64,000 nt of DNA from Diploptera punctata (lineage: Eukaryota > Arthropoda > Insecta > Blattodea > Blaberidae). The position numbers and the translations under genes are program-made. Location: positions 1 to 64,000 of the forward strand of contig JASPKZ010009849.1 of NCBI GenBank assembly GCA_030220185.1, in the 5' to 3' direction. Shown here in pieces: positions 44,558 through 55,161 of this stretch (its first letter is position 1; every line of letters begins with the position of its first letter). Below the pieces are notes generated by a model, which did no database searches, was not told the origin of the DNA, and saw only the letters and a program-made list of their open reading frames with translations.

Positions 44558-44924
44558 TATATTTAAATTAATATTGGGAAGTAAACATTATGAGGTTATG
44601 GCTGACGATGAACATGACTATGTTTGAAATCGCGATATCATGGAAGCATGAATCCTATGAGGTGAGTTGTTTAAACAATATGTTCTCCGATGAATTTTAA
44701 TTATGAGGTTATATCATTAATAGTGAGTGGAGAACATATTTTTATCGGCTCACCTCATATGATTTCAAATTTCTTTGATACCGACGATTTCAGACAATAT
44801 GATGTCCTTGAAGTGGAAGCCATGACTGAAGGAGGACATGATATTGTCTGAAACCGTTGGTATCAAAGAAATTTGAAATCATATGAGGTGAGTCGATAAA
44901 AATATGTTCTCCACTCACTATTAA
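44558..44924. mobile_element. PLE-derived palindrome with 12-bp TSD and nested fragment
   Basis: Flanked by TCCTCTTGTACT (44546-44557 and 44925-44936). After the terminus gggaagtaaacattatgaggttat it is interrupted by a fragment matching the complement of 10032-10140 (about 44600-44700), then resumes tatgaggttatatcatt. It continues as the same palindrome as 33515-33754. The repeated 'tatgaggttat' around the nested piece suggests insertion or template switching at the terminus. Confidence 0.85.
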
Positions 44925-45412
44925 TCCTCTTGTACTGCTCGTATTCAATATATTTCCATTCCCAATTCATAACCAAGAAACAACACATTTTCTATTAATT
45001 AATAATATGACAGGTAGATTTTGAATTGGAATATATCTTAATTTGCAATTTGATAAATTGCATTTAAAGGCTGTAACTATAGGGAGGGTACATTTATAAA
45101 TATTCCTGTGCTGTAGTTAGTAAGTTTATAAAATTTATTACGGACAAAATTGCAAATCTCTCCGCAGTACTTATGTTGAGAAGGCATGTGGTACTGTTGG
45201 TAGTGATTCGTCCATCAGATGTGGACATTAAATCTGGTGGCTCCCTTAGTGTTTTTCAACAAGAGTAGGCTATGTGCCAGAACTGAATTTTTCCTCCTCC
45301 CTTCTCTTCGTCATCATCCCTCATATGACATATTTTACGGACTGTGAGATGCACCATAATTTTTAAGCTATTTTTTTAAAAAGTAACATTTTTACCATTT
45401 TTATTATTATAG

Positions 45413-45812
45413 ATGCGTCCACTTCTGTGATCTCAAGGTAGCATGCTGCCTTATCATGCAGCAGGCCCGGGTTCGATCCCCGGTCGGGACAATTTTTCTG
45501 GGTGAGGTTTTTATCGAGGTTCTTCCTCACCTGTATGACAAATGTCACGAAAACTTTAAGGCCCAAACATTCCCTGAAATCATATGGCCATCGCAATGAT
45601 CATCATTCATATTCATCTTAGATTAAGCTTAGGATTATGGACTCTCCTGGCACACCACTATCATCATCATAATCATCACCCATCATATCATCGGGGCAAC
45701 GTAACCCCGCCTTCCAGGTGTCCCAACCTCAGAAGTAGGTTACAAGTATGCCATGCCAGGAGAGAACTCCAGGAATGTCGAAAGATAGCCTGGGGCATTT
45801 GCAAAAAAAAAA
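45413..45812 (+). mobile_element. tRNA-derived SINE, family A, copy 4 (long 3' variant)
   Basis: It starts gcgtccacttctgtgatctc with B-box GGGTTCGATCCCC near 45470, then the shared middle (ctgggtgaggtttttatcg). Its 3' half is shared with 29379-29577 (gactctcctggcacaccac, cgtaaccccgccttccagg, cagaagtaggttacaagta). It ends in an A-rich tail near 45805. Confidence 0.8.
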
Positions 45813-45819
45813 TTATTAA

Positions 45820-46785
45820 ATTGCAAAGCCACACTAAAAAAAATCTTAGTTTATAAAACCATTCTGATCTTTAAAATCCCTGAAAATCGTCATATAAACT
45901 TTCTTCTTCTTCCTTTTCATCGTCATCCTCTTCATATATTAGATAGTCTTCACTGCTATTGAGAGTGTTACTTATGTTGCACTTTTTGAAAGATTTAACA
46001 ATAATATCTTCTCTCACTCTAGACCACGACTTTTTTATCCATTGACACACTTGTTTGATTGTATGTCTTTTAAAGCTCCCTTCGGCATGAATTCATGTTG
46101 GGTTTCATCCATCATCCATTTGTTCAAGTTCACTAGCATTGTAGACTGCAATGATGCATCATAGGTAAGATAGTGTTCTGGGTTTTTGATGGCGGTGCAG
46201 GAGGGAGACAGTGTTAGCAAGCTTGTGAATCCCCGCAACTCGTGTTCGTCACATCGGTGTACTGCTGCTGCCAGTTGAATCCAATGTTGCCTGATAGAGA
46301 TAGGTTTCCCATTGAATATATGACAATTTTTAAGACTGGCGGGAATTTTAAATCAAACACTGGACATTTTTATATTTCGAATATAATTTTGGAGGCAATT
46401 TTTCGAAGAAAAAAGTGTGTCTGTAAAATACAGTAACAGACTTTACACTACAGAAACCTAGACACCTCTCTGTATACAATACAAAAATATATCTTATGTT
46501 AAGTGGTCTGCAAGTGTGGTGCATAAATTGAAAATAGACCACATTTAAGTCTGTCCAGTGTGGAACCTGGGTCACTAAAATTGCAATGGGTGGCTTTAGA
46601 ACACGCATACTTTTATGGTAGAACAGTTAAAATATCTTGGCTAGTATCCTACAAATCCTTGGTTCAGTTCCTAGTTAGAGCATTTTTCTTAATAAATTTA
46701 AAAATTATCAATAATTGAATATATTAATAATCATATTTACCATCTTTTTTGAGTATAAAGTTTCATTTCATTCTCATTTAAACAA
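45820..46785. other. Non-coding stretch, no gene recognised
   Basis: I see no exon with splice sites and no clear transposon. Bases 46530-46620 resemble 150-240 (see above). A weak tRNA-like 'ccttggttcagttcc' lies near 46651. Confidence 0.35.
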
Positions 46786-46789
46786 GCTT

Positions 46790-47640
46790 TATTGCTTTAA
46801 CCTCTACGATCATAGATAGATAGATCATCGGTTGATTAATGTCTTCGACATCGTCCGATTCCTAATAGCCAGTTTTGTCGGTCCATCCAATCTCCTGGTT
46901 GTAGATGTTTCTCCTTCATATATAAACATATTCCCCGACTCCAGGAGGTTTTAGGTCTTCCTCTGCTTCGTCTTCCCTCAGGTTTGCATTCTAAAACAGA
47001 TTTTGGTAGTCGATCCTCTTCCATTCGCTGGACATGTGTGTACCATCTTAATTGCTGAGTTTTAATATAATCTAAAATAGTGTCTTCAATCTTCATTTTC
47101 TCCCTTATAACTGAGTTCCTAATTTTTTCTCTTCTTGAAATTCTTGCGGCCCTTCGTATAAAATCCATTTCCGTTGACAAAAGGTACTTATTTGTTTTTT
47201 GTTGTTAATGGCCAAAGTTCTGCTCCATAAGTAATGATGCTTTTAACAATTGTATGATATATATTCATTTTATTTTGATTACTTATATTTTTATCCCACA
47301 ATATTCCATTGAGGCAAGCAATTGCAAATTTTGCTTTATTATTTCTGTTTCTTATTTCCTCTTCATAACTCCCATTTTTATTTATTTTAATTCCTAAATA
47401 TGTGATCTCACTACAAGATTTTATTAATTCTCCAGTCTCCAAAATTAAATTTTGTTCTGGTTCACCAAATGATAAATATTTTGTTTTTTTCATGTTCAAA
47501 TTTAATCCCCATTTTTCATATTCCTCTATTAATTTTCTAGTCATATATTCTAAATCTTCATAATCTTGTGCAATTAACAATTGATCGTCTGCAAAATGTA
47601 AGTTGTATAAAGTTTTGTTGTTTGAAAAGGGAATTCCCAC
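46790..47640 (-). pseudogene. LINE 3' portion: RT C-terminus and tail
   Basis: The minus-strand frame 47640-47188 encodes the RT palm with the catalytic FADD box (LHFADDQLLIAQDYEDLEYM) and the thumb (MKKTKYLSFGEP, SEITYLGIKINKNGSYEEE). After a frameshift, 47180-46836 continues with IKTQQLRWYTHVQRMEEDRL and GRPKTSW, the usual C-terminal region. An ATCTATCT-type tail lies at about 46812-46830. The N-terminal endonuclease and half the RT are missing, as expected for a 5'-truncated insertion. Confidence 0.85.
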
Positions 47641-47649
47641 ACTTGACCT

Positions 47650-48258
47650 ATACGATCATTCCATATCAAGATTCTTTGTTTGTATCAAATGTACTGCATG
47701 TGCCTATTATCGTGTGTAAAAAATTAAAATATAAACATTTGTACCTGAAATATCAGTTGGCCTAACAAATTAAAATTCAGTTTATAAATTGAGTTGGTAG
47801 AATGTTTTTTTCAACTCATCTCATAAAGTTAAAATTCATTAATATAGTGAAGGCCTTTCAGAATGGTGAATCAGAATGAATTTTAAAATTATTGTGCATA
47901 GTTATACATTTTCATTAGAGGATAACTAATTTCTTTTTAATTATATCAAATTATCATTAATGAATGCTAATCAAATGATTATAATAATCAAATTCCATAC
48001 AGGGCATATGCCTTGACATCTGAGGATATCCTAAACAGGCTGTTTGGCTGCGAGTTGGACCTGGGACCTCCCAAATGAGTACCTAAATTTTGAACCAACT
48101 TGCTCAGTATGTTTCTGTTTTGATAGGTATAATAACTATAATGCAGTTAGTAATTATAATTAAAATTTGTTGTTTTCTTAAAACCTTGTTACCAAAAGTT
48201 TTACTAAGAAGACTATAATATTAAGGCAGAAGCTTTTTAAAAAAGGTGTATTGTATTT
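47650..48258. other. Non-coding stretch, mostly featureless
   Basis: It contains a possible one-armed PLE terminus near 47800-47830 (tttttcaactcatctcata) and a degraded tRNA-like sequence near 48040-48075. Neither is strong. Confidence 0.3.
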
Positions 48259-48260
48259 TA

Positions 48261-49167
48261 CGAGGGTGAATCAAATATAAACCGGAATTATTGTTTACAA
48301 TTTTATTGAATTAACAAAAAAAATACAAAACCACCACCTCGTTTTTCTATATAGTCTCCTGCATTTCCAACATACTTTTGCCATCGAGTTGGCAACTTTT
48401 TGATGCCGTCCTTGAAGAATGAGGGATGACGTGTAGTCAGCCAGTTGCGCACGAACTCCTCTACCGCTGCATTGTCACCAAACCGCCTTCCTCCCAGGTC
48501 TTCTTTCAGTGGCCCAAACAAATGGTAGTCACAGGGTGACAAATCTGCACTGTAAGGAGGATGTTTCAGAGGTGTCCAATGCATTTTCATCGGTTTTTTT
48601 GTCACTTTTTTTGTTCCTGACTGAGGAGCCGAGGAACCCACCTGGCAGACAATTTTCGGAATTTGAGTTCATCACTGATGATGGCTTGAACACTTCCGAA
48701 GCTTATTCCAACGTGTGAAGCAATTTCAGAAATTGTTACGCGCCGATCCTCCTCAATAAGGTCCCGTACAGCACGAATGTTGTCTGCAGTGATGCTTGTT
48801 CGTTGCCGTCTTTGGTGGGGTTTCATTTTCCACTGAATCCCTTCCCGTTAAATTTTTTTTGCGCCCATCATACACCTGCGTCTTCGAAAGGGTTGCTTCC
48901 CTGAACTGCGCATGGAGCCTTCTCAAAATTTCAGAAGGTTTAGTGCCTTCTTTCGCCAAAAACTTAATAATAATGCGTTTTGCAACAGATGGGTGTACCT
49001 CTTGCTCGCTCATGGCTTACTGAGGCAAGTGGCCGCTCGTCGGAGTGCGACACATCAAGATCCCTACTCCAGACACCCCCACCAACTTCCCCTCCAAACT
49101 GCAAACTTTACAGTTTGCTATCAGAGCCTCCAGATACAAATTCCGGTTTATATTTGATCCACCCTCG
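48261..49167 (-). mobile_element. Mariner-like element with internal deletion
   Basis: The ends are CGAGGGTGAATCAAATATAA at left and the complement of CGAGGGTGGATCAAATATAA at right. TA flanks the left; the right TA has changed to CA. The minus-strand transposase retains the N-terminal HTH pieces (EVHPSVAKRIIIKFLAKEGT; TISEIASHVGISFGSVQAII), the VSARWVPRLLS-like linker and the C-terminal SADLSPCDYHLFGPLK with the third catalytic D. The segment with the first two Asp residues is deleted and frames are broken. Confidence 0.88.
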
Positions 49168-49285
49168 CAATTTTGCAATGTAAGCTTAAATCTAGTTTTC
49201 AATTGAAACATATAAAACAGAAATTTTTAGCAGAACCTTACAGAATGAAGTTGATAATTAAATTTGGTTATATCTTCTTTTACAG

Positions 49286-49468
49286 GATGTTGTGATGCTG
49301 AATGGTTTTGGTACAATTGTGAATCAGTTAGGAAAAAGGGTAAAGCCATATTTGCCACAGATTTGTGGTACCATCTTGTGGCGACTGAATAATAAATCAG
49401 CCAAAGTGAGACAACAAGCAGCTGATCTCATATCCAGGATTGCTGTTGTAATGAAAACATGCCAGGAA
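49286..49468 (+). CDS. SF3B1: SF3B1 exon (residues ~907-967)
   Basis: The acceptor is cttcttttacag and the donor is CAGGAA|gtaagt. It has 61 codons: [20 protein letters not shown], then [20 protein letters not shown], then [20 protein letters not shown]. It matches SF3B1 closely with no indels. The downstream intron is the largest in the window (about 12 kb). Confidence 0.97.
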
Positions 49469-49804
49469 GTAAGTCAGAACAAATTAATTATGTGTCGATA
49501 CATTTTCAGTTCTTCTCTATTACAACTAATCTCAGATTATAGACTTAACCCTTCAAACCAGGTATATAAATCCCTCTGACATAACACTGTGGCAGTATTT
49601 AAATTGGCTGCTAGCTGTTTTTTTTTTTTTACAGGATTCTGAAAAATACTATATCTAAAAATACTTCTCAACACACTCCCTTAAAACTTGGCTACAGTTT
49701 TGATATATCTTGAAGCAATCATCAAAACCAACCCCATTCCACAGCCCTTCCACCAGAAGGATATTTCCTTTCTCTTTTCTTTTTTTTAACAACACATTGC
49801 ACAT

Positions 49805-49967
49805 CTAAATTATTGTAATTGAATGGTAAAGAGAAAAATTTATGCCTGAACCAGGAATCGAACCCCGAACCTTCAGCTTTCCATGCTGATGATGCTGAAG
49901 GTTGGGGGTTCGATTCCTGGTTCAGGCATAAATTTTTCTCTTTACCATTTGATTACAATAATTTAGT
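49805..49967. repeat. tRNA-like perfect hairpin
   Basis: Two facing tRNA-like halves (gcctgaaccaggaatcgaac and its complement ggttcgattcctggttcagg) join near 49889 through the anticodon stem. Each has the aatttttctctttaccatt tail. The symmetry extends into the flanks (aaattattgtaatt / attacaataattt). The tRNA head is different from the arrays but the tail begins with the same AATTTTTCTCTT. Confidence 0.8.
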
Positions 49968-50156
49968 TGTGTACATTAACTTACTTATTTCAACCATAGT
50001 AACAGCTTTAGCTTCTTAATATTAATTTAACACTACACATCTTTTGGTGGGCTTTGACTTCTTTTCAGTAAGAGGAATCCTGTGACATAGAGTGGTAACA
50101 TATAGGAGTCAAGAGGAGAATTTTTGCTAAAATATGATTTTATTTTGGATATTATT

Positions 50157-50240
50157 TCTTCTTCTTCTTCCTTCCAAGTATTAGGCCAAGGCCTGTTACG
50201 ATCCAATAGAAAATTTTCCCTCCAGCGTTCTTCCAGGAAA
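50157..50240 (-). mobile_element. LINE 3' end with GAA-type tail
   Basis: Same 3' end as 24186-24290 (aggccaaggcctgttacgat, gaaaattttccctccagcg). Only the terminal ~80 bp is present. Confidence 0.6.
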
Positions 50241-51212
50241 TTCTCATATAAGACTTGAAAGCATAATAATAGTCCCTTCGATTGGTTGGATATTACCTAT
50301 CAACAAAATAGTACCTCTATATCCCAAGAGGTGGCAGAAGAATGATTTTTTATGAGAACGAGTATGTACTGAGGATACCATTGGTATCGAAGTAATCTAT
50401 ATGTGAGTTCTTACTCAGGCTCCCGGTTTGAATGGTTAATATTCTTATTATGATTTATTTATTTTTAGATCTAAGTCTAAACTAAATTAAAAATATAAAA
50501 TAATATAAATTTGAAGATTTTTGTAGAGTGGAAGAGGTTTTGTTTTTCTCATTTTGTCCTAATTAAAGTAAACTTTCTTACAAAGAAATGCTCTAAATTA
50601 TCCCAACATAACATTGCAAACGTATGATGCGAAACATGCGTAAAATTCTCATAAGTAATGTCACGAGTGATTTCCAAATCATTGATAAATTCATGAGTCA
50701 CCACCTCATTACTCGTGAATTTATCTAAAGGATTTGGAAATCAAGAGTGGCATTTGTTAGGACTATTTAACAAATAAAATTAAGCTGTTTACTCAAAAAT
50801 CATTATTTAAATATAGTTATCGCTATTTTCATCATCATCATCCATGCAAGTATTAGGCCATGTGGCCTGTTATGGTCTCAAAGAGGAATATTCCATCAAG
50901 CACTTCTTTGGGCGTCCCAGCGATCTTTTGCCTTGGAGGCAGTAACGAAGCCTCGTGAATTTATCTAAAGGATTTGGAAATCAAGAGTGGCATTTGTTAG
51001 GACTATTTAACAAATAAAATTAAGCTGTTTACTCAAAAATCATTATTTAAATATAGTTATCGCTATTTTCATCATCATCATCCATGCAAGTATTAGGCCA
51101 TGTGGCCTGTTATGGTCTCAAAGAGGAATATTCCATCCAGCACTTCTTTGGGCGTCCCAGCGATCTTTTGCCTTGGAGGCAGTAACGAAGCCTCGTGAAT
51201 TTATCTAAAGGA

Positions 51213-53962
51213 CCAAAAATAATATAATTAAAATAACCTCAAAATATAACTTCCTAAAATTAAATATTAATTACAACTTCTTAAGTTACAAGGAAGAAAC
51301 AAAACCAGAAATTGTGTTTGTGTTATAAATTACGAAAAACAAGATGGCGTCCTCCATACTCAATTTCAATAACAATTTTTTCGAAACAAAATATGAAGTC
51401 AAAAAGTTTATAAAATTAAGAGAGAAGAAATTTAAAAGATTAGCAGACATTAAATTCATCAACCAATGTCTAAAATTAGAATTGGTTCCCATGTTCATTA
51501 GAAAAACCGTTAAGCATAACAATAACAGCAAACAACAAAAAATTTTGGAGAACAAATTACTAAAACTAGAAAAGAATAAACACTTTGAAATGATCAGTAA
51601 TCTGGATATTGAAATTTATTTGTTACATATCAAATTTGTCTAAAATATTAGGAAACATCATGTGGGAAAAACCTAGAAAATAATTTTTCACTTTTTGAAC
51701 ATAACCATGAAAAAGAAAATTGAGAAACAAAAGACAAAGATAAATAAGTTGTTAACTAAATCAAAGGGAAAGAAGAATAACATCAAATAAAATCAAACAT
51801 CAGAATAAAACCAGAAATGAAGAAAATCAGAATCCACCAGAAATTATGTTAAAAAATTTTTCAAAGGCAACCTTCCTTTAACCTAAAAGAAGACAAAATT
51901 GTTCGGAAAACGGTATTAAAAACAGCAATAGATTTATTCAAATAGAATCGAAGAATACATAGTGGGACATTGAAAATTCAATAGAAAGGGTTAGTTACAG
52001 AAGAAAAATAATCAGCAGAAAAAAAATAAGAAATAAATGTAGAAAGAAATTTTGAATAAAATAAAGAATACAAATAAAAACCCAGTTTGTAAGGAGAATT
52101 TAAAAACACTCAAAGAAATAAATAACCAAAATGTTGTATATACAAAATCAAGATAAGGGTAACCAAATTATAATTCTGGACAAAGAAGATTATCAAAATA
52201 GAATGGAAGAACTTTTGAAAGAAAAAGAGTATGAAAAAATTAAGAATGACCCCCTACCAAAAACCATAAAAAAAGTGGAAAACTGTTTTAAAAATGTTAA
52301 AATTCTATCCAAGAAAGAAAAATTTCAATTAAAAGTAAGCAACCCAAGAAACCCTAATATACATGGACTTCCAAAAATTCACAAACCGGGAAACAAAATG
52401 AGGCCAATAATTAACAATATTGGATCACCAACCTACAAAATTTCGAAATGGCTGAATAATCAATTTAAAAGAATTAATAATTTTGAAAGTCTGCAGATTG
52501 AAAATTCATTGGAATTAGTTAAGAAATTAGAAAAAGTGGAAAATTGAACCCACAGATAGGTTGGTTTCGTTTGATGTAGTTTTCACTATTCACAAATGTA
52601 CCGAAACAAAAAACTTTGGAGATATTGAACAATGGTTAAGAAAAAACAACATAGACAGAGAGATCAAAGAAGATTATTTGAAATTAACTGCGTTATGCAT
52701 TGACCAAATGTTTTTTACATTCAATGGAATTTCTATAGACAAAAATCAGGGCTCTCAATGGGAAACCCATTATCACCTTTCCTGGCAAATTTATTTATGA
52801 GCGATTTTGAATGTAAAATCACCAAAGCACATCCCACAATGTTTAAATTTTGGAGTAGATATGTTGATGATATAATTTGTATTGTTAAAGAAAAACATGT
52901 AGAAGATTCCCTAAAACTATTAAATTTACAGAGTACAAACATTAAATTCACCAAAGAAATAGAAGACAATAAACAAATACCTTTTTTGGATCTTAAATTG
53001 GTCAGAAACGAAGAAAAAAGAAAAATTGAATTCAGGATTCATAGGAAAGAAACTCATACGGAAAATTTTATAAAATCAACAGGGTTCAATCCAATTGGAC
53101 ATAAATTAGCAGCATTAATAGTTTAACTCATAGATTGGTAAACTTACCCTTAAACGAAGAAGAAGATTTCAAACATGAGAAAAAACACATAATCAAAGTA
53201 GCAAGAGAAAATGGGTTTGATGAAAAAATGGTACATAAAAGGATAGAAAAGTATAAAAAAAAACAAAAAATGATAAACAGAAGTAATCTTGAAAAAAGAA
53301 GAACCACCTATGAAAAAAATATAGGAAATTCACATATCACCCCTGGGTACATAATAAATTTCAAAATATATTTGAGAAGTTTAATATTAAATTAGCACCA
53401 AAAAAAAACTACAGTTTAAATAAACTAATAAAAACCAACAAAAATGAAAAAAACTGATAAAAATTAAAAAGTCAGGAATATATCAAATTGAATGCATGGG
53501 TTGTGAAAAGATATATATAGGGAAAACAAAAAGAAACCTAAAAAATTAGAACCAAAGAACACATAAGAAATATTAAAAATGGAGAAATTGAAAAATCTGC
53601 AGTTGCTGCTCATGTTTTGTCTGAAAAAACTAATATAAATTCAGACACTAAATTATTAAAACAGTTAGAAAATACAAACGAGCTGACTATTTGGGAAAAA
53701 ATTTATATTCAGAAGAACAGAAACAGAGTTATGAATTTTGATATTCCGATGGAGGGTGACCTTGTTTGGAGGTTCTTTGGCCAACCACAGGATGGAGCTG
53801 ACATCGACATCCAGGTGGTGCAACATAATGCAACATAAATAAAACCAGTCTGGGAAAGCTGAAGATAAAACAGAGAATTGTTTTGAAACATGTCCAAGAA
53901 CAAATCAACATTAATATTGAGGTAAGATGTCCAGACCAAAAATAATATAATTAATAATATAA
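51213..53962 (+). mobile_element. Penelope-like element with 12-bp TSD, near full length
   Basis: Flanked by TTATCTAAAGGA (51201-51212 and 53963-53974). It begins with 60 bp that belong to the 3' terminus of the same subfamily (ccaaaaataatataattaaa, then aacctcaaaatataacttcc). It then has a unique 5' region and a degraded ORF, and ends in gaggtaagatgtccagacc plus loop. This start-with-the-end arrangement is the pseudo-LTR or circularly permuted layout of PLEs. It is the longest PLE here. Confidence 0.9.
51344..53838 (+). pseudogene. PLE polyprotein (N-terminal region, RT, GIY-YIG), several frameshifts
   Basis: An N-terminal lysine-rich piece starts MASSILNFNNNFFETKYEVK (51344-51643). After a decayed stretch the RT appears in four frames: fingers (HGLPKIHKPGNKMRPI, 52131-52547), motif A (VSFDVVF), motif B (MGNPLSPFLANLF) and motif C (SRYVDDIICIV, 52758-53126), and thumb (53135-53395). 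The endonuclease (GIYQIECMGCEKIYIGKTK) is at about 53475-53535, followed by LTIWEKIYIQ and the tail EGDLVWRFFGQ. At least five frame breaks make it inactive. Confidence 0.85.
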
Positions 53963-54028
53963 TTATCTAAAGGATTTGGAAATCAAGAGTGGCATTTGTT
54001 AGGACTATTTAACAAATAAAATTAAGCT

Positions 54029-54252
54029 TTAATTTTAGGAAGTTATATTTTGAGGTTATTTTAATTATATTATTTTTGGTCTAGACATCTTACCTCAATA
54101 TTAATGTTGATTTGTTCTTGAACATGTTTCAAAACAATTCTGTTTTATCAGTCTGGGAAAGCTGAAGATAAAACAGAATTGTTTTGAAACATGTTCAAGA
54201 ACAAATCAACATTAATATTGAGGTAAGATGTCTAGACCAAAAATAATATAAT
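54029..54252. mobile_element. PLE-derived palindrome with 12-bp TSD, TTGAGGT subfamily
   Basis: Flanked by TAAAATTAAGCT (54017-54028 and 54253-54264) inside the 240-bp repeat. The left arm carries ttaggaagttatattttgaggt and the loop; the right arm ends gaggtaagatgtctagacc. The arms are almost perfectly complementary around 54150. Confidence 0.9.
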
Positions 54253-55161
54253 TAAAATTAAGCTGTTTACTCAAAAATCATTATTTAAATATAGTTACCG
54301 CTATTTTCATCGTCATCATCCATGCAAGTATTAGGCCATGTGGCCTGTTATGGTCTCAAAGAGGAATATTCCATCCAGCACTTCTTTGGGCATCCCAGCG
54401 ATCTTTTGCCTTGGAGGCAGTAACGAAGCCTCGTGAATTTATCTAAAGGATTTGGAAATCAAGAGTGGCATTTGTTGGGACTATTTAACAAATAAAATTA
54501 AGCTGTTTACTCAAAAATCATTATTTAAATATAGTTACCGCTATTTTCATCATCATCATCATCCATGCAAGTATTAGGCCGTGTGGCCTGTTACGGTCTC
54601 AAAGAGGAATTTTCCATCCAGCGCTTTTTGGACGTCCCAGCGATCTTTTGCCTTGGGGGCAGTAACGAAGCATGGCTTCTTTACTGCCCCTTTTAAATAT
54701 TTATATATTTAATGTAAACAGCGATGTTTGAAAACAAATCAGAAATGTGTGGTTATGTTTCCTTTTAATGTAATAAATTTGGGAATTTTAACATTATGAG
54801 GTTTCATTATTAAGAATTAAATGAATCGTGAATTCTTCTTACCTCATACATCTATGTTTTTTTTAAAAATAGCACCGCAATATCGGAGAACCATCTTCTC
54901 CATTGTCAGCTGTTTTCACAACTGTCAATTTTTTTCTTTTGCCGGTAATTATCTAAACTGCCATCTAGTGTACTTTTGAAGGAGTAATTTTCTAAACTGC
55001 CCCATCTGGTGTATTTTTTAAGAAATTTGTAATCAAGCTTGGTTTGTCCAGAATCTCGAAGTTCGTGGAGAAATTGAAAAATCAACTATAGCAGCACATA
55101 GTTTATTAGAGAATCATAGAATTGAAAAAGAAGCAAAACTTTTGAAACATCTATTTAAACC

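Larger units (their letters stand above)
50712..54671 (+). repeat. 240-bp tandem repeat, about four units, interrupted by two PLE insertions
   Basis: Units begin ctcgtgaatttatctaaagg at 50712, 50952, 51192 and 54430. Each contains taggactatttaacaaataa, a CATCATC stretch and a LINE-like 3' end (gtattaggccatgtggcctg). The third unit is split by the PLE at 51213-53962 and by the palindrome at 54029-54252. The fourth unit is more diverged. A palindromic relative lies just upstream at 50640-50720. Confidence 0.88.
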
